Assembly: GCA_001275005.1 (NCBI GenBank)
Contig: JWZX01002937.1
Location: forward strand, 1-40,955
Direction: 5' to 3'
DNA: 40,955 bases
DNA from: Chrysochromulina tobinii
Taxonomy: Eukaryota > Haptophyta > Prymnesiales > Chrysochromulinaceae
Shown here one piece after another: positions 24,247 to 34,311 of the stretch. The notes beneath the pieces were generated by a model. It was not told where the DNA came from, did not search any database, and was given only the letters and a program-made list of their open reading frames with translations. Each line of letters opens with the position of its first letter. The first letter of the stretch is position 1. The translations under genes and the position numbers were made by a program.

Positions 24247-26027
24247 TCAGAAGCACTTCTTGAGCACCTCGGAGACACCCTTCTCATCATACTCGGCCTT
24301 CGTCATCCAGAAGGCCTCCTTGTCCTTCATGATGTCCGCGAGCACCGAGCCACCCAAGAAGACCATGTGCTTGCGACGCGGCGGGTCCTCGATACGCAAC
24401 TTGAGCTTCGCCGACTGCTCGGGATGGCGCGATCGGGCCAATCAGAGGCACTCCGAGCCAATCAGAGCCAATCAGAGGCACTCCGAGCCAATCAGAGGCA
24501 CTCAAAGGCACTCCGAGGCGATCAGAGGCGCAGTCCGAGGCACTGCGAGAGGCGGTGGGTGGGCAAGCACGCACCTGCTCGGGGGAGCGGGGCGGCGAGT
24601 CCAAATGGGGAGGGCAATCAGCATGCATGCACACGCACCTGCTCCTTGTCGCCCTTGCACACGAGGTCACAGTGGAGCTTCCTGACCTCCTTCTCGAGGC
24701 GCGAGGGCAGCCCGGGGTACATGGTTGAGCCGCCCGAGAGGACAATGTGCTTGTACAGGTCGGGCCGTGTGCTCATGTCGCACGACTGGATGCAATCGAA
24801 GACGAGCTCCGCGAGGCCCTTGCTCTCGACGTCGATCATCGTAGGCTGGAAGAGCGCCTCGGGCGCCTCGAAGCGCTCGGGGCCCACCTTGAGGACGCGA
24901 CCATCCGGAAGGGTGAGTGTCGTGGCAATTAAGAGGCAATCAAGAGGCAATCAAGAGGCAATTAACGACACCTTGAGGACGCGACCATCCGGAAGGGTGA
25001 GTGTCGTGGCAATTAAGAGGCAATCAAGAGGCAATCAAGAGGCAATTAACGACACCTTGAGGACGCGACCATCCGGAAGGGTGAAGGTCTGGACGACGGT
25101 CGTCGTCTCGAGCGCGAGTTTCTTCTCGAGCGCGAGGTCATACCCCACATAGCACACCTGTGGCGGTGGCGGTGGTGGTGGTGACGGTGGTGGTTCGCGA
25201 GTCGATGCGCGTGCGGGCGACCACTCAGTCAGAGCTCGTCGTGGCCAACGCGGTAGCCAATACCATGGCAAATACCATGGCAAATACCATGGCAAGTACC
25301 ATGGCAAAGACCGTGGCAAATACCGTGGCAAACACAGTGGCACTCGGGCGCACTCAGGGGCAATCAAGGGCCATCAGCGCACCTTCTCTTTGATCTCACG
25401 CACGAGCTCAAAATCGGCCGACCGGTTGAAGGTGTAGCCGCGCAGCTGCAGCAGCTTGATCATGTACTCGGTGAGGTGGCGGCCGGCGATGTCGAGCCGG
25501 CGTATGCTCTGCGGCAGCGCGAACCCCTCGTACACGGGCACGATGTGCGTCACTCCGTCACCTGAGTCGACCACCACGCCCGTGAGAAGCCCCTGCGCGT
25601 ACAGCGTCAGCACGGCCTGGATGGAGCAGTGGACGCCCGCGAAGCCAAAGGTCTCGAACATCGTCTCGACGAGCTTCTCGCGGTTCTTCTTTGGGTTCAT
25701 CGCTGCCTCGGTGAGCATAATCTTGTGCTCCGAGGGGTCGATCTTCAGCCGCTCGAAGAACGTGTAGTTGTACAGGTGGATCATGTCGTCCCACCGTTGG
25801 ACGATGCCGTTGGTGAGCGGGTACGAGGTCTCGAGAAAGTCGCGCGCGACCGTGCACTCGTCGCCCACCATGATATCCTTGAGCACCACATCGTTGATCT
25901 TCTCCTCCGCACGCAGGATGGGCCTTCCGACGATCGCCGGGAAGATGTGCGCCGGGAAGTTGTCGCCGGCGAAGCCGCACTTGACGAAGCCGGTGCCGTT
26001 GTCGCACACGATCGGTGGCTTCGACAT
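24247..26027 (-). CDS. ARP2: Actin-related protein 2 (Arp2), four exons, 387 aa
   Basis: Arp2 is one of the two actin-like subunits of the Arp2/3 complex, which nucleates branched actin filaments in the cytoplasm. Proposed exons on the minus strand are 26027-25383, 25157-25056, 24887-24639 and 24414-24247; all junctions are GT..AG and the spliced frame is continuous. Hallmarks are [19 protein letters not shown] (phosphate loop 1), [48 protein letters not shown] (phosphate loop 2), RRLDIAGR, the Arp2-typical [47 protein letters not shown], and [15 protein letters not shown]. These match Arp2 rather than conventional actin, and the length is near the usual ~390 residues. The C-terminus is a little shorter than the animal protein. 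The introns are unusually repetitive and are listed separately. Confidence 0.95.
24415..24638 (-). other. Arp2 intron 3 (224 nt) with CTGATTGGCTC tandem motif
   Basis: The donor is GAGCAG|GTGCGT and the acceptor GAGCAG|TCG, so both boundaries share GAGCAG. An extra internal GAGCAG|GTGCGTG lies at 24580-24565. The 3' half is an array of CTGATTGGCTC and GGAGTGCCT units. Confidence 0.9.
24885..25084 (-). repeat. 84-bp direct repeats forming Arp2 intron 2
   Basis: On the plus strand, CACCTTGAGGACGCG starts at 24885, 24969 and 25053, an exact 84-bp period over about 2.4 copies. Each unit contains the exon end CTTCCGGATGGTCGCGTC plus CTCAAG|GTG and a spacer of TTGATTGCCTC repeats. Splicing CTCAAG|gtgtcg (25055) to ctcaag|GTGGGC (24888) restores [14 protein letters not shown], so the intron (168 nt) is exactly two units. 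Confidence 0.9.
25158..25382 (-). other. Arp2 intron 1 (225 nt) with 12-nt tandem repeats
   Basis: The donor is AAG|GTGCGC and the acceptor CCACAG|GTG. About six copies of TTTGCCATGGTA-like units occupy its centre (25260-25335 region). The intron opening GTGCGCTGATGG resembles the start of the next exon, GTGTGCTATGTGG. Confidence 0.85.
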
Positions 26028-26310
26028 GGCCTCACGTGCGGGTCAGCCCCAGCGCTTTCACGCACGCACGATGACCGCACGGCATCTCCGTCGTCATGTG
26101 CCGCAATGTGAATTTCACACCCTGATGAAACCCAAGTTTCGCCAAAGAGTGCAGTTCGAGCAGCGACGAGCTTGGACGAGTGGCAATGTTCTCAAAGTCG
26201 CAACCTGTTCCGCGGGAAGAAAAGCCTCGCGTCGTTCCGAAACGCAGACCCTTCGGCCGTCGCATGAAAGCGCCCGTCTAAGCGGCGGCGGTTGCCTCAT
26301 CACCCGAACG
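26028..26310. promoter_or_regulatory. Shared promoter region of Arp2 and the Myb gene
   Basis: These 283 bp lie between two divergent start codons, so both promoters are expected here. I see no convincing TATA element. Confidence 0.45.
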
Positions 26311-27713
26311 ATGGACGATACCGCCGACCTCGCGATGCTCACAAGCCCGAACCGCGTCTCACACCGCCGCGTGCGCTCCGACCCGTCCGAGTTTCTGCGC
26401 TCCCTCGCGCGCGCCGACACTTTCGGCGAGGACGATGTCGACGTGGAGGCAACGGGCGAAGTGCAGGCTGTCGAGGCGGATGAGACCGGCCCGGCACGCA
26501 GCCGCTCGAGCTCATCGGCGAGCAGCGACGCCGAGGACGAGCGTGCTGATGCCGACGGACCCAGGTGCGCTCCGCGCCGCCACACGCCCTCCCGTGAGGT
26601 CAAGGTCTGGGCGTTGTTGCGCAGCCGCGCGCGCTCCGGCCGTGGGCGCTCCCTCCCCGCCCTATGCGCTCTGCGCCGCCTCACCGCCGACCCGCGCCCC
26701 TCTGCATCGCCTCCTCCCCCTTGCGCAGGCCGATGAGCACGCTCTTCCGGAACATGAGCTCGCTCTTCGACAACCTGCCCTTCCCGGGGCCGTCGACTTC
26801 GATGTTCACGCCCGAGGAGCTCGCGCAGCCCAAGCAGCCGAACTACTCGAAGAAGGACGTGCCCATGTGGACCGTCGAGGAGGACCTTCTCATCCTGCAG
26901 CTCGTCGACCAGCATGGCAAAAAGTGGTCCAAGATTGCGGCTCACCTGCCGGGGCGCACTGACAACGGGGTGCGCAATCGGTGGAACCGGATGGAGCGTG
27001 CGCACGTGATCAAGCAGCGCCGGCCCGCAGGCGCGGGCTACCGGTGCCGGCGCTGCGGTGAGCCGAAACGCGGCCATATTTGTGCGGCGCGCGTCCTGGG
27101 GCTCTTTGACGAACCCGAGGGGGACGATCTTCACCTCAAGGCGGTGGCCCTGACTGACCTCTCTGCGAAGGCGATGCAGTCGATCCCCGCGGCGCTGTCC
27201 GGGCAGCAGCAGAAGCGGCGCTCGACGCCGCAGCTCTCCGCCGCGAACGCGCTGGCAGTCCCTCCGCCGCCGCCGATGGCGGTCGCGATGGCGGTCGCGC
27301 TGACGCCGATGCTCACAGAGGAGGAGGAGCCCGCAGAGGAGGAGCCGAGCATGATGAGCACCGACCATGATGAGCTCATGTTGAGCTCTGTGCTGTTGTG
27401 CTCTGTCTCGCTCGCGCCGTCGCTAGCGCTTTCGAACGCGCCGCCACTTCTGACCGACGCGCCTGCTGCGCCTGCCGCGCCTGCCGCTGCGCCCATGCCC
27501 TCCGCCGCTGCACCCATGCCCACCATCGCTGCGCCCATCCCCACCGCTGCTGCGCCCATCCCCGCCGCCGCCGCCGCCGCCGCCGCCGCCTCCGCCGCCT
27601 CCGCCGCCTCGTCGAGTGACGAAATGCGTCTTTCGACCAATGAAGTGGACGAATTCCTCGATGAGCTTCTTGCTTTCCACGAAGATGCTGCATCAATATC
27701 TTGTCCTTCGTGA
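26311..27713 (+). CDS. Single-repeat Myb/SANT DNA-binding protein, two exons, 412 aa
   Basis: Proposed exons are 26311-26564 and 26729-27713, with a phase-2 intron (CCCAG|GTGCGC ... TTGCGCAG|GCC); the joined frame is open throughout. Exon 1 encodes a Ser/Arg/acidic region with RRVRSDPSEF, a likely kinase site. Residues ~131-176 form one Myb repeat: MWTVEEDLLILQLVDQHG, KKWSKIAAHLPGRTDNGVRN, RWNRM. The spaced aromatics and the GRTDNxVRNRW recognition helix resemble the R3 repeat of R2R3-Myb or single-repeat Mybs. A short Cys motif follows (YRCRRCGEPKRGHICA, ~190-205), then a Pro/Ala-rich low-complexity tail that includes poly-Ala. It is probably a nuclear transcription factor. It lies between Arp2 and a myosin, transcribed away from Arp2. 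Confidence 0.85.
26565..26728 (+). other. Intron of the Myb gene (164 nt)
   Basis: The donor is GTGCGC and the acceptor CCCCTTGCGCAG. It is GC-rich and, unlike the Arp2 and myosin introns, lacks an obvious tandem array. Confidence 0.75.
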
Positions 27714-28209
27714 AGGCAAGAGTCGAGCGGTCATCGACGGGCAGGAGGTGCAGCACGCCTTCCGGGCTCACGAGCTTGTGCATGGATGGCTCCATGATGC
27801 CGGAAGCCGAACGAGGGTTCGTTACGGCGCGCCGACTAAAATATCGTCAAAGTTACCGACGCCCGCAGGCTGCAGCGTTTTCTGCGGTTACGGCGTACTG
27901 TTCTACACTCTCAGAAGGCCCGCGTACGCAATATGCGACCGGCTCTCAGTCGTACCGGGACACTAACGCGGTATCTAATACTGACCGACACCTCAGCAAA
28001 AACCGTCCGTCATATGGTATTGAGATTGGAGCGTCTCAAGTCGTCACCACGCCGAACGGGTCAGCTCGACCTACGACAAAACATGCGACTGTGTGAATGT
28101 GAACGAACTTGAACTTCCTTTCAGTATTGGGCCGGCCGTGCTCACGCAAAGCCGCCGCTGGTTGCCGCGCACAGCCGCACGCACGCCTGAGGCTGCCTAG
28201 TCGGCAGCT
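27714..28209. other. Intergenic region before the myosin gene, no gene seen
   Basis: The 496 bp hold the 3' UTR of the Myb gene and the promoter and 5' UTR of the myosin gene (same strand). Base composition is more even than in the coding DNA. No ORF, RNA or repeat is convincing. Confidence 0.45.
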
Positions 28210-31200
28210 ATGCCTGACGAGAAGAAGGTCAAGAAGAAAGGCGGTATCGTCCCTGGCGCGTACGTTTGGGTCAAGGATACGGCGATCGCTGGCAGCGACC
28301 TCTTCACCAAGGGCCATGTGCTTACGATCGACGAGAAAGGCAAGGCAACCGTCGAGACGACCAATGGCGTGAAGACGCAGGAGCTCGTTCTGCCGCTCTC
28401 CGACTGCCACCCGCTGTGCCCTGGTGACGATGTGCCCGACCACTGCCAGCTCATGTTCCTGAGCCAGCCCACACTTCTCGAGAACACAAAGGTACGCTAC
28501 ATGGCCGATAAGATCTACACCTACGTAGGCGAGATTCTCGTGGCCGTCAACCCTTTCCGCTTCATTGAAGGGATCTACGATGTCGACAAGATGGCCATGT
28601 GCAAAGGCAAGAAGCTTTGGAACACGCCGCCGCACGTCTTCGCCATGTCTGAAAAGGTACGCCCTCGAGGGTCGGCGGTGCATCAGGCGGCGAGCTGCAG
28701 TTGCTACTGCTGAGAACTGACGCTGATCGCCAACCACCGCTGCGCCGCTCGCCTGTGATCTCAGGCGTATGTGGCCATGAAGAAAACCAGACTCAACCAA
28801 TGCATCGTCGTCTCGGGCGAGTCGGGCGCGGGCAAGACGGAGACGAACCGGCAACTCATGAACTATCTCGTGTGGCGCGGCACTGACGCTCATTCTGAGA
28901 ACACCCTCACCGAGAAGATTCTGGACACGAACCCGATCCTCGAGGCGTTTGGGAACGCCAAGACGACGCGCAATAACAACTCGTCGCGCTTCGGTCGGTA
29001 TGTGCTCGTTCGCTTCTCCGAACAGAATGAGGTTGTGGGCGCGCAGGTGCGCACTTTTCTGCTCGAGCGCTCGCGCGTCACCTCCACCTCCAAGGCCAAC
29101 GAGCGCTCGTACCACATCCTGTACATGCTGGTGGCGGGCAAGACGCCGCACGCGCCCGAGGCCGTCGATAAGTACCGGTACCTCTCAATGTCGGGCTGCA
29201 CCACCGTGCCGACCTGGGATGACATCAAGGAATACCACACCGTCAAGAAGTCGCTGCTCTCGGTGGGTCTCGCGGATGACCGCGGATGACCACTGATGAC
29301 CGCTGATGACCGCTGATGACCGCTGATGACCGCTGATGACCACTGATGACCACTGATTGCGCCCGTCATCAGGTTGGTCTCGCGCCTGCGGAGCTTGAGG
29401 ACTGCTGGGCCTACATCGCGGCGATGCTCTACCTGGGCAACATCGAGTTTGGCACAGGCAGCGACAAGGCCGTCATCACGGCGCTCGGCGCCAACGACCC
29501 CGTACGCCGTGCCGAGGTTCTCCTCGGTGTGGAAGACATGTCGGTGCTGCTCTGCCAGCGCCAGATTACCGTCAACGGCGAGATCACGTACGCTCAGCAG
29601 ACGCCGGCGAGCGCGAGGACGGCACGCGACGCATTGGTCAAGATCATGTACTCGCGCCTCTTCGACTACCTAGTCCTGCGCGTCAACCAGACGGTCGATG
29701 ACGCGCAGCGCGCCAAAATGTACGCTGGTGGCCTCTGCTGGCCAGTGATGGCCCTCTCATGACCACAGATGGCCATCTGATGGTCACTGATGACCGCTGA
29801 TGAGCGCTGATGAGCTCTGATTGCGCCCGTCCTCAGGTACATCGGGCTGCTCGACGTGTACGGCTTCGAGTTCTTCGAGGTCAACTCCTTCGAGCAGCTG
29901 TGCATCAACTTTGCGAACGAGAAGCTCCAAAACTTTTTCCTGAAGACAGTTTTCGATTCCGAGGAGAAGGTGTACAAGGAGGAGGGCGTGCCCTGGGTGC
30001 CGATCACGTACGCCGACAACAAGGACGTGATCGACCTGTGCGAGAACAGCATGAACGGCATCTACAAGCTGCTCGATTCCGAGTGCCGCACACCTAACGC
30101 CTCTGGCAAGTCCTTCTGCGCCGCTCTTCACACGGCGTATGGGCAGAAGCACACCGTCTTCGGCGCGCCCAAGCTCTCCAAAAAGGAGCAGCGGACGGCT
30201 GATGAGTACTTTCTGGTACGCCACTTTGCGGGCGAAGTCATCTACTTTGCGGACGAGTTCCTCGGCAAGAATAACGACTCGCTCGCGGCCGAGGTCGAGG
30301 GACATCTGCTCAAGTCGAAGAAGGCGATCGTGCCCGAGATTTCGAAGCCCCCCGAAGCTCCGGCGCCCGCGGCCAACGCCAAGGGCGCCAAAAAGGGAGG
30401 GCAGGCCTCCTTCTCCTCTGTGGGCGACAAGTTCGTCAAGTCGCTGCGCGCGCTGCTCGAGGAGCTTGAGTCGTCGCAGGCCCACTTTGTGCGCTGCATC
30501 AAATCGAATCCGGAGCTCAAGCCGCGGGTACGTTTCGTAGGCCTCGAATCGCCTCTCATTGCCTCTGATTGGCACTGAGGGCCTCTGAGGGCCACTGAGG
30601 GCCACTGAGGGCCCCTGGCGACACCCTTGATTGCCTCCCTCATCAGGTGCTCCATGGCGAGTCGGTGATGAACCAGCTCAAGCTGAGCGGCACGCTCGAC
30701 GCGGTGCGGCTGATCCAGGCGGGCTTCCCGACGCGCATTCCGTACGAGATGCTCTACACACGGTACAGTGGCGTCCTGCGCGACGTGCCCGGCATCAACA
30801 TCAGCGCTCTCACCCCGTCCGAGTTCTGCGAGGCGATCTCGGAGGCGTGCGGCGTGAGCAAGAGCGAGTACGCTCTCGGCGTGAACCGCATGTTCTTCAA
30901 GATGGGCTCCGCCTCGTTCCTCGAGGAGCTCGCCGATGCGGACCCCGAGGAGATGAAGCCCAAGCTGATGGAGATGTTCGCCCTCTTCGAGGCCAAACGC
31001 GCGGCCAAGCCCGTGTTTGAGAAGACGGTGCTCATGTGGCTGTACAAGCGCCGCTATGAGCAGATGGTGGCGGAGAGGCGAGAGAGAGAGCGAGAGGATC
31101 TCAAGAAGGCGGAGGATCGGTTTCGGAAGGCGGAGGAGGAGCGCAAGCGGCGCGAGGAGGCGGAGAAGCGCCGTCGCGAGGAGGAGGAGCGACGAAAGGC

Positions 31201-33529
31201 GGAGGAGGAGCGCCGACGGCGCGAAGAGGAGGAGAAGAGCCTCAAAGCGGAGCGCGACGCCCAGGAGGCGGCTGAGAAGATGGCGATGAAGAAGGCGGCC
31301 GAGGCTGAGGCGGAGGCGATCAAGCAGGCCGAGTTGGCCGCCCGGAACTCAGGCGAGGGCGCGGCGGCGGTGCAGAAGGCGAAGGAGAAGGCGGCCCAGC
31401 AGGCCAAGAAGGATGCGGCGGAGGAGGCGGTCAAGTTCAAAAAGGAGGCGTCGACCGTCATCGAGGACGCCAAGGCAAAGAAGAAGGCCGAGGCCGAGGA
31501 GGCCGCCAAGACGCTCTCCGACGTCGAGTCGATGATCAATGCGCTCGAGAACGACGCCGACCTCGAGCAGGCCGTCGAGGCAGCAGGTGGCGTCAAGAGC
31601 CTCATCGACATGGCCGCGAAGCACTCGGACTCGGCGCTCGTGCAGGCACAGTTTGCGGGCGTGCTGCGCGACTTGTGCATCTCGGACGACATTGCAATCG
31701 AGATTGCAAACGCGGGCGGTACCGATGCTCTGATCGAGGCGGCGCGCATACACTACGACTCGATCGAGGTGCAGGCCGCTGTCGCGGGCGCGATGCGGAA
31801 TCTGTCGGAGCTCGACCAGATCGCCGTCGACATTGCGACCGCCGGCGGTATCGAGGTGCTCATCGACGCGTGCGCGCGACACCCTGACTCGGCCGTCGTG
31901 GCGGCGCGCGTCGCGGGCGCGCTGTGGGGCCTGTCTGTGCACGACGACATTGCGGAATTGATCGGCGAGATGGGCGGGACCGACTCACTCATCCTGGCGG
32001 CGAAGAACCACCCGATGAACGAGGAGGTGCAGGCGGCGACCGCGGGCGCGATGCGAAATCTGTCGGTCTCGGACGAGAACAAGCACTCGATCGCGGACAT
32101 GGACGGGCTCGAAGTGCTCATCGCCGCCTCCGAGAACCACCTGCAAAATGCCCTCGTGCAGGCGCAGGTGGCGGGCGCGCTGCGCAACCTGTCGCTCAAC
32201 GATGAGGTGGCTGAGCAGATCGCAGTCTCGGGAGGCATCGAGGCGCTCGTCTCGGCCTCCTCGACCCACGCCGACAACTCGAAGGTGCAGGCGGGTGTCG
32301 CGGGCGCGCTGCGCAACCTGTCGGTCAACGACGAGATCGCGGAGGAGATTGCGCACGCGGGCGGCATCGACGCGCTCATCCTCGCGTCTGAGAATCACCC
32401 GACGAATGCCGACGTGCAGGCCGAGGTGGCGGGGGCGCTGTGGGGGCTGAGCGTGAACGACGAGATCGAGGAAGCCATCGCCGCAGCCAATGGGATCGCG
32501 GTGCTCGTGATGGCGGCGAAGAATCACTTCAGCAACGCCAAGGTGCAGGCGCGCGTCGCCGGCGCGCTGCGCAAGCTGAGCGCGAACGACGAGAACAAGC
32601 ACGAGATCGCGAGCTCGGGCGGGATCGAGATGCTCGTCAAAAGCTCCGAGATCCACCTCAACAACGCGGTCGTGCAGGCGGGCGTCGCGGGCGCGCTCTC
32701 CAACCTGTCCGTCGACGACGAGATTGAGCAGATGATCGCGCAGCACGGCGGCATTGAGGTCCTCATCAATGCGGCCAAGGCGCACATCGACAATGTCAAG
32801 GTGCAGGCGCGCGTCGTGCGCGCGCTCACCAACCTGTCCGTGCACGAGGAGAACAAGGCTCGCATCGCATCGACTTTGGGCATCGCCACCCTGATCGAGT
32901 CGTCCTTCCAACATCTGGAGTCGGCCGAGGTGCAGGCGGGCGTCGCGGGCGCGCTGCGCAACCTCTCCGTCTCGCCGAGCATCGCGCAGCTCATCGTCGA
33001 GAAGAATGCGATCCAGTCGCTCGTGCAGGCGGCGCAGGCGCACTCGACCAATGCGATCGTGCAGGCGGGCGTCGCGGGCGCGCTGCGCAACCTCTCTGTC
33101 AACGAGTCCAACCGCAAGCAGATCATCGCGTGCGGAGGCATCGCGGCGCTCGATATGGCGGCCACGTTGCATGCAGAGAATGAGAAGCTCCAAATCGAGG
33201 TCGCCGGAGCTCGGCGCAATCTCCTGGGCGACTCGCCCGCGAAACGGCCCGGCGCCATCGACACGGCGGCGGCCAATGCCAATGGGACTGGCGGCGCGGA
33301 TGCGGGCGCGAAAAACACGCCGCGCGGGCGCAGCTTCTCGCCGTTCCGCAGACCGTCGTTTGGGCGAAAGGCGTCCCGTACCGGTACGGATGCCGCCGAC
33401 CCTGCCGCGCAGTCGACTGAGGCGGTGCAGGACGGCTCAGGGACGGATCGCGGTTCAAGTTTAAAACGGCTCTTTGGCGGCCTCTCAGGAAGGAACAAGT
33501 CGCCCGCGCGCCCTGCTCGAAAGGAATAG
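28210..33529 (+). CDS. Myosin heavy chain with armadillo-repeat tail, five exons, 1621 aa
   Basis: Actin-based motor. Proposed exons are 28210-28656, 28765-29262, 29373-29719, 29837-30527 and 30647-33529, all GT..AG with continuous frame. A short SH3-like N-terminus (GAYVWVKD) precedes the motor domain (~80-760). The motor has IYTYVGEILVAVNPF, the P-loop GESGAGKTE (~167-175), switch I NNNSSRFGRY (~219), switch II DVYGFEFF (~437), the actin-binding/SH region HFVRCIKSNPE, and FPTRIPYEMLYTRY. The neck has no clear IQ motif (WLYKRRYEQM). A ~120-residue alternating Arg/Glu helix (~800-930) looks like a single alpha-helix lever. Thirteen ~42-residue armadillo repeats (~950-1520; VQAGVAGALRNLSV pattern) follow, then a basic Ser/Arg tail (FRRPSFGRKAS, RLFGGLSGRNKS). 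The ARM tail probably binds cargo. The class is unassigned. Confidence 0.92.
28657..28764 (+). other. Myosin intron 1 (108 nt)
   Basis: The donor is GAAAAG|GTACGC and the acceptor TGTGATCTCAG|GCG. Splicing joins FAMSEK to AYVAMKKTRL. It carries CTGACGCTGATCGCC near the 3' end but no extended array. Confidence 0.85.
29263..29372 (+). other. Myosin intron 2 (110 nt), CTGATGACCG array
   Basis: It starts GTGGGTCTCGCG and the next exon starts GTTGGTCTCGCG, a 12-nt near-perfect direct repeat. Between them are about nine 10-nt units of CTGATGACC(G/A), then CTGATTGCGCCCGTCATCAG at the acceptor. Confidence 0.9.
29720..29836 (+). other. Myosin intron 3 (117 nt), CTGATGRCC array
   Basis: The donor AAAAT|GTACGC and acceptor CCTCAG|GTACATC restore KMYIGLLDVYGF. 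It contains CTGATGGTCA, CTGATGACCG and CTGATGAGCG units and ends CTGATTGCGCCCGTCCTCAG, nearly identical to the end of intron 2. Confidence 0.9.
30528..30646 (+). other. Myosin intron 4 (119 nt), GCCTCTGAGG/CTGATTGG array
   Basis: The donor is CGCGG|GTACGT; the intron ends TTGATTGCCTCCCTCATCAG|GTG. It has repeats of CTGAGGGCC(A/T)and CTGATTGGCA. Splicing joins NPELKPR to VLHGESVMNQ. Confidence 0.9.
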
Positions 33530-34311
33530 CATTGCAACTGCAGCTGATAGAGCCGGCCGCTCCTGTGCAGCGTAAGCCTCGGAGCGGGGTAGCTTGTAGC
33601 TACACACAGGTGTGCGCCGGAGTACAGTGCGCCTGGACGTGGACCCTGGTGCCACGGCGGGCCTCAGAGTGCGGTGATGGGAGTGCACTGCCGGCTCGCT
33701 GTACCGTACGTACTGGCGTCATCTCGGTGAATTTGGCGCGCTCTACGATATGTGTTCGGTTCGATTCAAATCTTCATATGAGGCATCTGGTATGTGCGTG
33801 TGCGTGACTGCGGAGCATTACGCCGACTGGACTCGACTCACAACACACAACAAGAGATCATCTTCGTCGCGTGCATTTTTAGTCGTGCACACTCTTCTCA
33901 TCACATGACACATCGTGATTCGTGAGCGCCGAGAGCAGGAATTTTGCGTCCCTGTGAAGGGTGGCTGTGAAATATAATTCTGAGGCTGTGAAATGGTTTT
34001 CTCGTCGCAAGGAGGCGATGGTGGCGGTGGCGCATCCATTGCGCACACGCCCACGTGGCAAAACTGCAAGTGTCTCGGATGACGTGCATGGCCCAATGGT
34101 GTGGCCCCCCAACGGAACTAGAGGTTGCGCAGGGGGCGAGAGGATCCCCCCTGCAGACTTGGACGTGGACACTCTCTGCTGTCTGGATCTTAGTCTGGTT
34201 CTATAGAGCTTAATGTGCAAATTTGCATGTTTTCATGTAATGCAATCTGCATGCATTTGCAAATGGATTTCTTCGTAAAAAAGGTTCTCCGGTGATCTCT
34301 CCGGTCCTGGA
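33530..34311. other. Intergenic region; right part belongs to the duplicated block
   Basis: It holds the myosin 3' end and the upstream region of the first Sel1/U-box gene. From about 33659 the sequence matches 36376 onward. No additional gene is seen. A CTGCATGCATTTGCA element at about 34248 is conserved in the second copy at about 36842. Confidence 0.5.

Noticed and set aside
28036-29151. Long minus-strand open frame (371 aa) opposite the myosin motor
   Set aside because: GC-rich codon bias of the plus-strand gene creates open antisense frames. The plus strand has clear myosin motifs and introns; the antisense frame has none and runs across two introns.
31985-33193. Minus-strand open frame (402 aa) with repeats
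   Set aside because: It is the shadow of the armadillo repeats, and its repeats simply mirror the 126-nt ARM unit.
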